Below are positions 44,016-52,524 of a DNA stretch of 64,000 nt, in pieces (positions within the stretch are counted from its first letter, which is position 1; each line of letters opens with the position of its first letter). The DNA lies in contig NZ_RYYU01000001.1 of assembly GCF_003977605.1 (NCBI RefSeq), forward strand, positions 826,863-890,862. Reading direction: 5' to 3'. The stretch comes from Prevotella koreensis (GTDB lineage: Bacteria > Bacteroidota > Bacteroidia > Bacteroidales > Bacteroidaceae). The translations under genes were made by a program, and so were the position numbers. Below the pieces are notes generated by a model. It was not told the origin of the DNA. It saw nothing but the letters and a program-made list of their open reading frames with translations, and searched no databases.

Positions 44016-44064
44016 ATTCCTTCAATAAAACACTGAAAAGGATGTCGTGTTTTATTGAAGGAAT
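44016..44064. terminator. Bidirectional terminator, 18-bp perfect stem
   Basis: 44016-44033 is the exact reverse complement of 44047-44064, with a 13-nt loop. It lies between the TPR stop (43997) and the menD stop (44067) of convergent operons. Confidence 0.9.
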
Positions 44065-44066
44065 TG

Positions 44067-45668
44067 TTATTTGTTGCACTTTACTTCAAGCAATATTGGT
44101 ATGTCGGAATCATTATTAATTATTACCGACAGTGCCTTTTCAACATCTTCAAGGGTAAGTGCAGAATGATATTCCACTCCATAAGATTTGCAAATTCCTT
44201 CTGCAGAAGTATTGTGACAGGCAGCAATATATTTATCTAGCGCCGGACTATTTTCCAACCCTTTCAAATTGCTGAATATTCCACCGCCTCCGTTGTTCAA
44301 TAATATAATACGTAGGTTTCCACCGATATTATTGTTCCAAAGGGCATTTACATCATAGAAAAATGACAAGTCACCAATTACGATGAATGTATTGTTTGTT
44401 GTAACTGAGGAAAAACCTGCCGCTGTAGAAAGCGAACCTTCGATACCATTAATGCCACGGTTTACATATATATAATGTCTTGAATACAGACATCCATATC
44501 TCACAGATGTACTGTTTGCATAATGAATATATGATATTTCTGCACTTTTTCCAATTTTCGTCTCAAACAGTCTAACTGTTTCTTTTAGTAAATTATCCGA
44601 TGAAATGGACAAAAAAACATTACGGAAATGTTCGATCTCCATGTTCCAACGTTCAAGAAAAAGGTTGTCGGTATTATTCTGCACTGAGTAATTTGCTAAT
44701 GTCGAGAGAATATCTATGGCATTACACACTATAAGTCTGTCCATACTCATTGTTACGTCATGCGCCTCACCATCAATGCTAACCATAGAAACGCCGATTT
44801 CATCGAGACTTCTCAGATATTTCTTAAGTAATTTGCTTACAATAGTATCTCCTATATATAATATATAGTCAGGTGCGAAAGAGGCATTACCATTTACCGT
44901 TTCAAACATTTCATCAAACCATGTGGTACCATTCCCTTGAGAAAGAGGTTCACAAAGAACGACATATCTTTTCCTAATTTCACGTATAATGTCGGTCAAT
45001 CTCTTGTCGTGTTTCATCTGTCCTAACACTATCAGTGGACGCCTTGCTTTTATGAACGTTTCTATCTCGCGCTCCGTTATATTGCTGCGGGTGGTAATAT
45101 ATTCGATTTTTCTTTCAACAGGAAGAGCATCTGTTGTGAAATTAAACAACGGTTCACTTATTGGTATATTAATATGAACAGACTTACCACAATTTGTTCT
45201 TACGGCAATGAGAGCCTCGTTTACAAGTCTGTTGCAGTACCATCTGCTTTCTTCGCAATCAACTTCAGGAAGACAGACACTTTTGCTGACGAATTTTCCC
45301 AAAACATTCTGTTGTGGCATTGTTTGTCCGTCCAATTGGTCAATCCATGCCTGTGGTCTGTCGGCACTTATCACTATCAATCCGTGATGTTGGTAAGAAG
45401 CCTCAGCCACGGCAGGTGAAACATTGAGAATTGCCGTTCCTGATGTTACACATATTGCCACCGGAGCATCTGTTGCCTGCGCAATGCCAAGTGCAAAGAA
45501 GCCTGCGGAACGTTCGTCTGTCACAGGATGGCATATAAGTTGCGGACATTCGTTGAAATTATGAACCAAGGGAGCATTTCTACTTCCGGGACACACCACC
45601 ACGTGCTTTATGCCATGTGATACGAGCAGTGATGTCAATATGTTTACATTCCTTTTGTCGCTATACAC
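44067..45668 (-). CDS. menD: 2-succinyl-5-enolpyruvyl-6-hydroxy-3-cyclohexene-1-carboxylate synthase
   Basis: ThDP enzyme of 533 residues that joins isochorismate and 2-oxoglutarate in menaquinone synthesis. N-terminal CPGSRNAPL and TDERSAGFFALGIAQ, central ISADRPQAWIDQLDGQTM, and the ThDP/Mg site IVIGDLSFFYDVNALWNN (GDLS...NN pattern) are intact. Starts with GTG at 45668. It is last in menI-menF-menD and is directly followed by the 18-bp terminator, so menB, menC and menE must lie elsewhere. Confidence 0.95.
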   Translation of the reverse strand: MYSDKRNVNILTSLLVSHGIKHVVVCPGSRNAPLVHNFNECPQLICHPVTDERSAGFFALGIAQATDAPVAICVTSGTAILNVSPAVAEASYQHHGLIVISADRPQAWIDQLDGQTMPQQNVLGKFVSKSVCLPEVDCEESRWYCNRLVNEALIAVRTNCGKSVHINIPISEPLFNFTTDALPVERKIEYITTRSNITEREIETFIKARRPLIVLGQMKHDKRLTDIIREIRKRYVVLCEPLSQGNGTTWFDEMFETVNGNASFAPDYILYIGDTIVSKLLKKYLRSLDEIGVSMVSIDGEAHDVTMSMDRLIVCNAIDILSTLANYSVQNNTDNLFLERWNMEIEHFRNVFLSISSDNLLKETVRLFETKIGKSAEISYIHYANSTSVRYGCLYSRHYIYVNRGINGIEGSLSTAAGFSSVTTNNTFIVIGDLSFFYDVNALWNNNIGGNLRIILLNNGGGGIFSNLKGLENSPALDKYIAACHNTSAEGICKSYGVEYHSALTLEDVEKALSVIINNDSDIPILLEVKCNK

Positions 45669-45687
45669 TTTAATTGATTTATAAATA

Positions 45688-46797
45688 TCAACAACTTATG
45701 ATTTTCCTCATTGTTTCGAGTTTAGCCTCCGTCTCTTCCCACTCCTGTTGCTCTATGCTATCAGACAATAATCCACCTCCGGCATAAAGCAGAAATCCGT
45801 CTTTTATTACCTGCATACATCGTAACGAAACGAAAAGGTGTGTTCCTTCATCACTCATAAGTGGTCCGCAGAATCCGCTGTAATACTTTCTGGAAAAATT
45901 TTCGTTATGGATAATAAAACTTTTTGAAATGTCTTTTGGCAGACCGCAAACAGCAGGTGTGGGGTGAATTGCTTCGATTAAATCGCCCAAAACTGACTTT
46001 TTCTTAAGTGAAAAAGAAAAATCACTCCTTAGATGTATCAGGTTGCCTGCTCTTGTGGTTTTAGGACCACTCTCAATTATTTCGTCAGAGAAGTTTTTTA
46101 GACATTCCGTCAAATACGTTGCAACAATACGTTGCTCCTGTATATTCTTATCACTCCATAATATTTCGGAAGAACTCATTATGCCACTATCTGTATCATT
46201 GCTTTCCCGCGACATCATATTAATGTCAAGTTTCATTGTTCCAGCCAAGGCAATGGTTTTCCACAAATCGTCAGTTTCTTCCAACAACAACTCCGGAGTG
46301 GCAATCAACCACGTACCGCTTATTCGCGTTGAGAACAACGATATATACATACGCGGATAATCTTCACATGCTCTTTTGAACATTTCAAGCAAGTGAGACG
46401 TATCTCCTAAAACCTTGGATTTTCTTGCAAGTACTATTTTGCGGAAACCTCCTTGTACTAATTGTGAATGAAAATTATTGAAGTCTATTCCATATCTTGT
46501 ACGTTCGTTTTCTGCCGCGGAATCCGTACCCTCATCGCTGTTATTGCATAATGCACATTCTTCCAACTCTTCAACAATTTCTTTCTCTATGTAAGAAAAA
46601 GCATTATATACTCGCCTTTCTTCGGGATGTATCAGCAGCAGTGGAGTAAATTCGGAAATATCAAAAGGTGCGATAACGAAGCCGGCCTTGCCATTCAGAT
46701 TACGAAATGCCGAAATGTTTTCAGGTTCTCGGTTTCTTTGCACAATCAGTGTGCATTTACTTTCTTTTGGAAGTCTGAAAAAAGCAAAGGCTGTCAT
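45688..46797 (-). CDS. menF: Isochorismate synthase
   Basis: 369 residues of the chorismate-binding family. It isomerises chorismate to isochorismate, the entry to menaquinone. Motifs: GGFRKIVLARKSKV, SRISGTWLIATPELLL, LAGTM, RAGNLIHLRSDF, HPTPAVCGLPKD and RKYYSGFCGPL. The N-terminal 90 residues are variable, as usual. It overlaps menI by ATGA and is 19 bp upstream of menD. Confidence 0.94.
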   Translation of the reverse strand: MTAFAFFRLPKESKCTLIVQRNREPENISAFRNLNGKAGFVIAPFDISEFTPLLLIHPEERRVYNAFSYIEKEIVEELEECALCNNSDEGTDSAAENERTRYGIDFNNFHSQLVQGGFRKIVLARKSKVLGDTSHLLEMFKRACEDYPRMYISLFSTRISGTWLIATPELLLEETDDLWKTIALAGTMKLDINMMSRESNDTDSGIMSSSEILWSDKNIQEQRIVATYLTECLKNFSDEIIESGPKTTRAGNLIHLRSDFSFSLKKKSVLGDLIEAIHPTPAVCGLPKDISKSFIIHNENFSRKYYSGFCGPLMSDEGTHLFVSLRCMQVIKDGFLLYAGGGLLSDSIEQQEWEETEAKLETMRKIISC

Positions 46798-47219
46798 TCT
46801 TTCTTGCTTTTCTTTGGTTCTATGACGTAATTAGTGACATGTACGGTGGAAATCAAGTTTCCTCCGGTGTCGGTTATCCTTACATCCCACACATGCAACT
46901 TACGTCCTTTGCTCACAAGTTGTGCCTTTGCCGTTACGGTGTCTCCTTCTACAACAGCCTTTACATGCTCTCCGCTGACGCTAACGCCAACGCATATTTT
47001 CCCCGGACAGATAGAACAAGACCCCACGCCGGCCAAATTTTCTGCAAGTGCCAGTGATGCTCCACCACTCAAGAATCCGAACGGTTGTCTATTGCGTTCG
47101 TCAACCTTCATTGTGGCCATACACATATCATCTTCGGGTGTACTAATAAAATTCATGCCAAGAACTGTCGATAGATTAGGTTGCTTACCGATTAGTTCTT
47201 TCATCTTTTCAACATCCAT
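46794..47219 (-). CDS. menI: Hotdog thioesterase, probable DHNA-CoA thioesterase
   Basis: 141 residues of the PaaI/YdiI-type hotdog fold: GMNFISTPEDDMCMATMKV, then RNRQPFGFLSGGASLALAENLA with a likely catalytic Glu, and GVSVSGEHVKAVVEGDTVTAKA. Position at the head of an operon with menF and menD makes 1,4-dihydroxy-2-naphthoyl-CoA the likely substrate (inference from context). The basic tail PKKSKKE is unusual. A consensus promoter lies about 78 nt upstream. Confidence 0.82.
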   Translation of the reverse strand: MDVEKMKELIGKQPNLSTVLGMNFISTPEDDMCMATMKVDERNRQPFGFLSGGASLALAENLAGVGSCSICPGKICVGVSVSGEHVKAVVEGDTVTAKAQLVSKGRKLHVWDVRITDTGGNLISTVHVTNYVIEPKKSKKE

Positions 47220-47296
47220 CAGTATAAATATTCAAGTTATTATTATTTATCATTTCATGATAGGAAATTCAATCTTCTTTGATTGTTTTTCATTCT

Positions 47297-47328
47297 GCAA
47301 ATGTAGTACAATAATTTGAAATTTCAAA
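47297..47328 (-). promoter_or_regulatory. Promoter of menI-menF-menD
   Basis: TTTG (47328-47325) and TACATTTGC (47305-47297), exactly 19 nt apart on the minus strand. The 5' leader is unusually long, about 70 nt. Confidence 0.7.
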
Positions 47329-47393
47329 ATGATATTCCTATTTATCCCCAATAATCCATTATAAATCTTGTTGTATGAAATGTTCCTATTTGT

Positions 47394-47481
47394 AATTTGG
47401 GCGAGATTGAAAAGCAAAATCGCCCAAATTGATTTGCAATTTCGCCAATTTTGTTTCGTAAAATCGCCCAGATTGCAAATC
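47394..47481. repeat. Array of four 22-bp intergenic repeat units
   Basis: Units start at 47394, 47416, 47438 and 47460, an exact 22-bp step. AATTTGGGCGA (47394-47404) and TCGCCCAAATT (47420-47430) are perfect reverse complements with a 15-nt loop. Units 3 and 4 carry CGCC cores (TTTCGCCAATTTT, AAATCGCCCAGATT). It lies 42 bp beyond the comEC stop and 65 bp upstream of the men -33 box. Confidence 0.8.
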
Positions 47482-47523
47482 GCAAGACCAATGAGAATGG
47501 TCATATTTATAAATTCAGAACAA

Positions 47524-49062
47524 CTATAAGCGTTCAAATAATGTTGTTTTACGAATCCGCGTATTTATAAAGAAACATATAATGGCAATTAGTATATAAA
47601 TAAGTAATACGCTAATTTCATTCAGTTTAACGTTTTCTATACTCACTCCGGGCAATGATTCTATCCATGATAATGACTTGTCAATTACGCTTATTGTGAA
47701 TGTCAAAGTCTGTGCCATGAGATATTGAATTGCTGAGAATGGTATGATGAGTAACAACATTCCGGCTATAAGTATAACGTATGTGCAAGGTATGACAACC
47801 GCATTGGATAACAGGAAATAACATGAAACTCTCCCAAAATAATATGCCACAAGTGGTGCGACGGCTAATTGAGCCACACAAGATACCACAATGAAGTTCC
47901 AACATACTCTTACAAACGCGAAACGGAAAACAGGAAATCTCCATCCTGCTGAAACAAGTGTAGGACATAATAACAATATAAGAAATACTGCGATAAAAGA
48001 CATCTGAAATCCGACATCAAAGACACTCATCGGGTTGCTTATAGTGACGATGAGTGCTGCCAATGCCAAAGTGTTTAAAGGTTGGCTGTTTCTATGTATT
48101 ACGTCAAGCATGCAATAGACGCTAAGCATGATTGCCGAGCGAACCAATGAAATCGGCATACCGGATATGAAAACGAATGTCCATATAAGAATTATGTTGA
48201 CGAGTGATACGGCAACCCATCTTTTGCGTCTTCCCCACGCAAAAGTAAGAAACAAATATAGTATGCTCAAATGAAGTCCTGACATCGCAAGCACATGAGA
48301 GGCTCCGGTAACGGAGAATCTGTCGCGTATGGAGGTGTCTAACATCGATTTGTCTCCCAATGTCATTGCAGATACAATGGCAAGTCCATTATCTTCCAAG
48401 CCAGAGATGCGATATTTTTGAATAAATTTCTCTCGGTATTTTAATGATTTTAATTGCAACAGATCAAAAGTAGATAAAGAGGATAGCGGTATCTTTTTAG
48501 TTATCCATTTATCGATTGTAATGAATGCCGTGCCGGAAATTCCGTGACTTTTGAGAAATCTCTCATAATTGAAATTACCTTCTTTGAAATTCATTGGTTT
48601 CTCAATTACCGCATTGGCAACAATACCACTACCTATCTCCAAATGGCGATATCGGTTCTCTATCGTATCTCTCATTATACTTGCCCGTAATCTTTTACCG
48701 GTCATTTTACCTGATGTGACAACGATGTCGCAACTTATGATTTTGCCATGCTGTTTTGGTGATGACAACAACACTGCATGGAATTTTGAGGATTTGGATG
48801 TAGGTACAGAAAAATCGTTATTGGAATTATAATATAACACTATTCCTAAAATAACGATACTGATATAAAAGAATATATCTCTGACTATAAGGTTGCGATA
48901 TGAAAAAAGAGCAATAAGTAAAAATGCAGCGAGTAACGAAATAACAACCGTTTGGGAAAAGGCGAAATGACTTCCTAAAACTATCCCTGTAATAAGTAGG
49001 ACAGCCACTTTCGCTAACGGATATAACTTCGCTTTTTCAAGAAAACTTGGTGAACGTCGCAA
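47524..49062 (-). CDS. comEC: ComEC/Rec2 family protein
   Basis: 512 residues, about ten membrane helices. N-terminal helices and a DUF4131-type beta domain (FHAVLLSSPKQHGKIISCDI, NFKEGNFNYERFLKSHGI), then the competence core with GASHVLAMSGLHLSILYLFL and PISLVRSAIMLSVYCM. The C-terminal metallo-beta-lactamase domain of longer ComEC proteins is absent, as in many Bacteroidetes. DNA uptake is the textbook role; whether this species is transformable is unknown. The start is taken as TTG 49062, as no ATG fits. It follows the PurF homologue by 23 bp. Confidence 0.88.
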   Translation of the reverse strand: MRRSPSFLEKAKLYPLAKVAVLLITGIVLGSHFAFSQTVVISLLAAFLLIALFSYRNLIVRDIFFYISIVILGIVLYYNSNNDFSVPTSKSSKFHAVLLSSPKQHGKIISCDIVVTSGKMTGKRLRASIMRDTIENRYRHLEIGSGIVANAVIEKPMNFKEGNFNYERFLKSHGISGTAFITIDKWITKKIPLSSLSTFDLLQLKSLKYREKFIQKYRISGLEDNGLAIVSAMTLGDKSMLDTSIRDRFSVTGASHVLAMSGLHLSILYLFLTFAWGRRKRWVAVSLVNIILIWTFVFISGMPISLVRSAIMLSVYCMLDVIHRNSQPLNTLALAALIVTISNPMSVFDVGFQMSFIAVFLILLLCPTLVSAGWRFPVFRFAFVRVCWNFIVVSCVAQLAVAPLVAYYFGRVSCYFLLSNAVVIPCTYVILIAGMLLLIIPFSAIQYLMAQTLTFTISVIDKSLSWIESLPGVSIENVKLNEISVLLIYILIAIICFFINTRIRKTTLFERL

Positions 49063-49085
49063 TTTTTACTTATAACTCTTGTTTA

Positions 49086-50516
49086 TTAATCTTGCTCTGT
49101 CGATATATCAAAGAAATAACTTGACCCGTCAAAACAATGCGTACAAACACGTTCTTTGGGCAGACCAATGGAATTAACCAATGTTTCTATCTTGTTGAAT
49201 TTAAGGCTTGAAAGTCCTAAACGCTTGCATATTTCCTCAACCATGCGTTTGTATTCCGGAGTATCTGTGGTTGAATATTTATCGAGGTTTTTGCTCGCAT
49301 CACCTTCAATATCGTTTATTACTTTGCGTGTGATAAGTTCCATGTCACCCTTTGATGCCGTAAATCCGATGAATGGGCAACTATAAACCAATGGTGGGCA
49401 TGAAATTCGGGCATGAACCTCCTTTGCTCCGTATTCAAAGAATTTCTTTACGTTGTCTCTTAATTGTGTTCCTCTTACGATAGAGTCGTCACACATAACC
49501 ACACGTTGGTCTTTAAGTAGTGCACGGTTGGGTATCAGTTTCATCTTTGCTACCAATGTACGGCGGCTTTGATTTCCCGGTGTGAAACTCCTCGGCCATG
49601 TCGGAGTGTATTTCAATACAGATCGTTTGTATGGTATGCGGTGACCTTCGGCATAGCCTAAAGCCGTACCAATACCACTGTCAGGAATACCACAGACACA
49701 ATCGGCTTCAGTTTCATCCTCTTCTCCCATTGCCTTTCCATTACATTCTCGCACATATTCCGTGTTTATTCCTTCAAAATCGCTCGTTGGAAAACCATAA
49801 TATACCCACAGAAAAGAACATACCTGACACTTACTGAATGGCTTTTTAAGAACTTCTATACCACTGGTTCTGATTCTTACAATTTCTCCCGGCCCTACAT
49901 CTTTTATTGGCTTGAAATCAAGGTTGGGCAATGTAGTTGTCTCACTTGTTGCTGCGTATGCCCCATCTTTTTGACCAATAACAATCGGTGTGCGCCCCAA
50001 GGCATCTCGTGCTGCGATGATTCCGTCTTCGGTAAGGATAAGCATGGAGCAAGAGCCTTTCACTTTCTTATATACGTTTTTTATTCCGTCTTCGAAAGAA
50101 TCACCTGTATTGATTAGTAGTGCAACAAGTTCTGTTTGGTTAATATTGTTTGCACTCATCTCACTAAGATGCATACGATTTTCCAAAAGTTCAAGCGCAA
50201 TCTCACGAACATTATTAACCTTTGCTACCGTTACAACGGCGTAACGTCCTAAATGAGAATTGATTAAAATAGGTTGTGGGTCGGTATCGCTTATGACACC
50301 GATGCCGGCATTACCGGAGAAGTTATCAAGTTCCTTTTCAAAACGTGAGCGAAAATAGTCTCTTTCCAGAGAGTGGATTGAACGTGAGAAGCCTCGTTCT
50401 TTATCAAATGTTACGAGACCTGCACGTTTTGTTCCAAGATGAGAGTTGTAATCTGTTCCGTAGAACAAATCATTAACACAATCATTAACAGATATAGTTC
50501 CAAAAAAACCGCCCAT
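49086..50516 (-). CDS. PurF-like amidophosphoribosyltransferase homologue lacking glutaminase residues
   Basis: 476 residues with the two-domain PurF layout. The PRPP site VVMCDDSIVRGT (339-350) and the CGIPDSG loop (275-281) are intact, and cysteines at CQVC (230-233), SCP and VCTHC near the C-terminus suggest the iron-sulfur cluster of Bacillus-type PurF. But the N-terminus reads MGGFFG instead of MCGIFG, so nucleophile Cys is Gly2. The RY segment after it (GIGVISDTDPQP) and the NG loop (AKVNNVREI) are also lost. It cannot use glutamine as PurF does; ammonia use or another role is inference. Confidence 0.88.
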   Translation of the reverse strand: MGGFFGTISVNDCVNDLFYGTDYNSHLGTKRAGLVTFDKERGFSRSIHSLERDYFRSRFEKELDNFSGNAGIGVISDTDPQPILINSHLGRYAVVTVAKVNNVREIALELLENRMHLSEMSANNINQTELVALLINTGDSFEDGIKNVYKKVKGSCSMLILTEDGIIAARDALGRTPIVIGQKDGAYAATSETTTLPNLDFKPIKDVGPGEIVRIRTSGIEVLKKPFSKCQVCSFLWVYYGFPTSDFEGINTEYVRECNGKAMGEEDETEADCVCGIPDSGIGTALGYAEGHRIPYKRSVLKYTPTWPRSFTPGNQSRRTLVAKMKLIPNRALLKDQRVVMCDDSIVRGTQLRDNVKKFFEYGAKEVHARISCPPLVYSCPFIGFTASKGDMELITRKVINDIEGDASKNLDKYSTTDTPEYKRMVEEICKRLGLSSLKFNKIETLVNSIGLPKERVCTHCFDGSSYFFDISTEQD

Positions 50517-50540
50517 TGTATTATTTTATTTTTTAAGGTC

Positions 50541-50549
50541 GCAAAGTTA
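50541..50549 (-). promoter_or_regulatory. -7 promoter element of the PurF homologue
   Basis: TAACTTTGC on the minus strand, about 24 nt before the ATG; no clear -33. Confidence 0.55.
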
Positions 50550-50639
50550 TTTGTTTTTTATGAAATACCGACTTAATAATATAACAATTTTTATTGCCGG
50601 TGTGTTTTTCTTTATTTAAAACTACAACTCATCTATATA

Positions 50640-51530
50640 TCATACCGGCAACAACTCTTTGACAAGTTTTGAAATGCTTTGAATAGTGCCAGGGCGTGCA
50701 GGTACGAGAGGTAGGCGTAGCACGTTTTCAATCATGCCCATTTCTGAAAGTGTTGCTTTAATACCTGCAGGATTACCATCTATGAATAATAGGTCGAAAA
50801 TATCGGTAAGATTCTGATGTATCTTCAACGCATTTTCATAATCACCTTTCAGTTCTAAATGTACCATATTTGAAAACTCTTTTGGAAAAGCATTGCCGAT
50901 AACACTTATCACTCCTGTGGCACCTCGTTCAATAATCTGATACGTCAGTGCATCATCACCGCTTATCACATCAAAGTTGGATGGCTTGTTTTTAATTATC
51001 TCTTCCACTTGTTTCAGGTTTCCGCTCGCTTCTTTTATTGCCACGATGTTCGGACATTCATGTGCCAATTTTATCGTCGTTTCGGCTTCCATATTCACCC
51101 CTGTGCGTCCCGGTACATTATAAAGTACGATTGGCAAAGTTGTTGCTTTTGAAATAGCCTCGAAATGTTTGAAGAGTCCTTCTTGCGTAGGTTTATTATA
51201 GAAAGGGCATATGCTCAATATTCCGTCAATACCATCGAAGTCGTTTTTTTGCAGTTCTTCTACTACTGCAGATGTATTGTTGCCTCCACAACCCATAAGT
51301 ATTGGTAATCGTCCTTGTACGATATTTAAAACCAATTCTTTTATGCGTTGTTTTTCTTCTGTTGTAAGAGTAGGTATTTCTCCGGTAGTTGCCATTATGC
51401 AGAGGAAATCTGCACCATTGTTGATTTGGTAGTCAATAAGCCTTTTAAGCGATTCGTAGTCTATTTGTCCGTCACTTGTAAAAGGGGTTACAAGCGCGAT
51501 TCCGAGGCCTTTGAATATGTTATGTAGCAT
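50640..51530 (-). CDS. dapA: 4-hydroxy-tetrahydrodipicolinate synthase
   Basis: 296 residues, class I aldolase TIM barrel. It condenses pyruvate and aspartate semialdehyde for lysine and diaminopimelate. Schiff-base Lys166 in VAIKEASGN, Tyr137 in VLYNVPGRTG, ATTGEIPTL near residue 47 and GDDALTYQ are in place. Stands alone with a full promoter, divergent from the TIGR02757 gene. Confidence 0.95.
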   Translation of the reverse strand: MLHNIFKGLGIALVTPFTSDGQIDYESLKRLIDYQINNGADFLCIMATTGEIPTLTTEEKQRIKELVLNIVQGRLPILMGCGGNNTSAVVEELQKNDFDGIDGILSICPFYNKPTQEGLFKHFEAISKATTLPIVLYNVPGRTGVNMEAETTIKLAHECPNIVAIKEASGNLKQVEEIIKNKPSNFDVISGDDALTYQIIERGATGVISVIGNAFPKEFSNMVHLELKGDYENALKIHQNLTDIFDLLFIDGNPAGIKATLSEMGMIENVLRLPLVPARPGTIQSISKLVKELLPV

Positions 51531-51554
51531 AAAAAGTCATATATTATTTCGATT

Positions 51555-51586
51555 GCAAAATTAATATTTTATCTTCATAAAACAAA
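51555..51586 (-). promoter_or_regulatory. Promoter of dapA
   Basis: TTTG (51586-51583) and TAATTTTGC (51563-51555), 19 nt apart on the minus strand, 24 nt before the ATG. Confidence 0.7.
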
Positions 51587-51606
51587 AATAATTTATCTTT
51601 AATTAT

Positions 51607-51615
51607 TACCTTTGC
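51607..51615 (+). promoter_or_regulatory. -7 promoter element of the TIGR02757 gene
   Basis: TACCTTTGC, about 31 nt before the ATG; no -33 seen. Confidence 0.5.
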
Positions 51616-51646
51616 AATCAAATTAAAGATTAATCATATTAGAATA

Positions 51647-52369
51647 ATGGAATTACTGAAAGAATTGGCACAACGATACGAGACTGCATCTTTCCTCAAT
51701 GGCGACCCGTCATGGTTTATGCATCAGGTAGAAGGTAAACAAAATCAAGAGGCTTTTGCTTTCATTGCGTCATGTCTGAGTTATGGCTCACGCAAACAGT
51801 TTTTTCCGAAAATACAATATATACTTGATTGTTCCGGCGGAAACGTTCATGAATGGGTGAAGAGTGGCGATTTCGAGCGTGATATTCCTGACACGGAAGA
51901 CTGCTACTACAGATTATACACCTATTCGCTTATGAATCATTTTCTTAAAGCCTATCGCGAACTCATTCTTGAATATGGCTCGCTCGGAGAGTATCTGCGC
52001 AATAATTATGTTATAGATGCGTTTGATGCAATAGAAATGATAACGTCTTATTTCGCTAGTCGGGGAATAGAGGTGATAGTACCAAAAGATACGAAATCAT
52101 CTTGTAAGCGTATCTGTATGTTTCTCAGATGGATGGTGCGTGACAATTCGCCGGTAGATATTGGGCTTTGGACGTTTATAGACAAGCGTACGCTGATTAT
52201 GCCTATGGATACACATGTTTTGCAAGAGGCTTGTTCTATGGGTTTCCTAAATTCAAGAAGTGCCTCTATGGCTGCGGCAAGGAAACTAACGGCGAAAATG
52301 GCAGAGATTTTTCCCGATGATCCTCTTAAAGGAGATTTCGCATTATTTGGATATGGGGTTGATAAATAG
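51647..52369 (+). CDS. TIGR02757 family protein
   Basis: 240 residues of a family common in Bacteroidetes (TIGR02757/DUF2400). All helical: AFAFIASCLSYGSRKQFFPK, CKRICMFLRWMVRDNSPVDIGLW, LIMPMDTHVLQEACSMGF and DDPLKGDFALFGYG. The arrangement of an RMMVRxxxPDxGLW region followed by a PLDTHV region recalls helix-hairpin-helix DNA glycosylases, so a nucleic-acid role is possible (inference). Single gene, own -7 box. Confidence 0.85.
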   Translation: MELLKELAQRYETASFLNGDPSWFMHQVEGKQNQEAFAFIASCLSYGSRKQFFPKIQYILDCSGGNVHEWVKSGDFERDIPDTEDCYYRLYTYSLMNHFLKAYRELILEYGSLGEYLRNNYVIDAFDAIEMITSYFASRGIEVIVPKDTKSSCKRICMFLRWMVRDNSPVDIGLWTFIDKRTLIMPMDTHVLQEACSMGFLNSRSASMAAARKLTAKMAEIFPDDPLKGDFALFGYGVDK

Positions 52370-52389
52370 TTTTTATGTTGTATGACAAA

Positions 52390-52457
52390 TTGGCTACCAT
52401 AATAATATTATGTGTGACGTGTTGGCTATCTGAAAATCTATAAAAAATGTTGGCATA
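52390..52457 (+). promoter_or_regulatory. Three TTGGC direct repeats upstream of clpC
   Basis: TTGGCTA at 52390-52396 and 52422-52428, and TTGGCATA at 52450-52457, in direct orientation just upstream of the clpC -7 box. Spacing is 32 and 28 bp. A regulator-binding role is only a guess. Confidence 0.25.
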
Positions 52458-52481
52458 GTGTTTGTTTTCAGTTTAAATGTG

Positions 52482-52490
52482 TAATTTTGC
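52482..52490 (+). promoter_or_regulatory. -7 promoter element of clpC
   Basis: TAATTTTGC with TTTG (52461-52464) 17 nt upstream, slightly short. It overlaps an in-frame ATG at 52477, so the ATG at 52525 is preferred for clpC. Confidence 0.55.
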
Positions 52491-52524
52491 ATTGGAAATA
52501 AATAAAGAAGAAAGGATAATTAGT

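Larger units (their letters stand above)
47220..47523. other. 304-bp intergenic region upstream of the men operon
   Basis: No gene seen. It contains the men promoter (47297-47328) and, nearer comEC, the four-unit 22-bp repeat array (47394-47481). Confidence 0.7.

Noticed and set aside
45976..45991. A further copy of the TTTGGGCGA repeat (AATCGCCCAAAACTG)
   Set aside because: It lies inside menF coding sequence and encodes conserved residues (GDLIEA), so the match is probably chance.
52477..52524. ATG at 52477 as the clpC start
   Set aside because: The -7 box at 52482-52490 lies downstream of it; the ClpC N-terminus begins at 52525.
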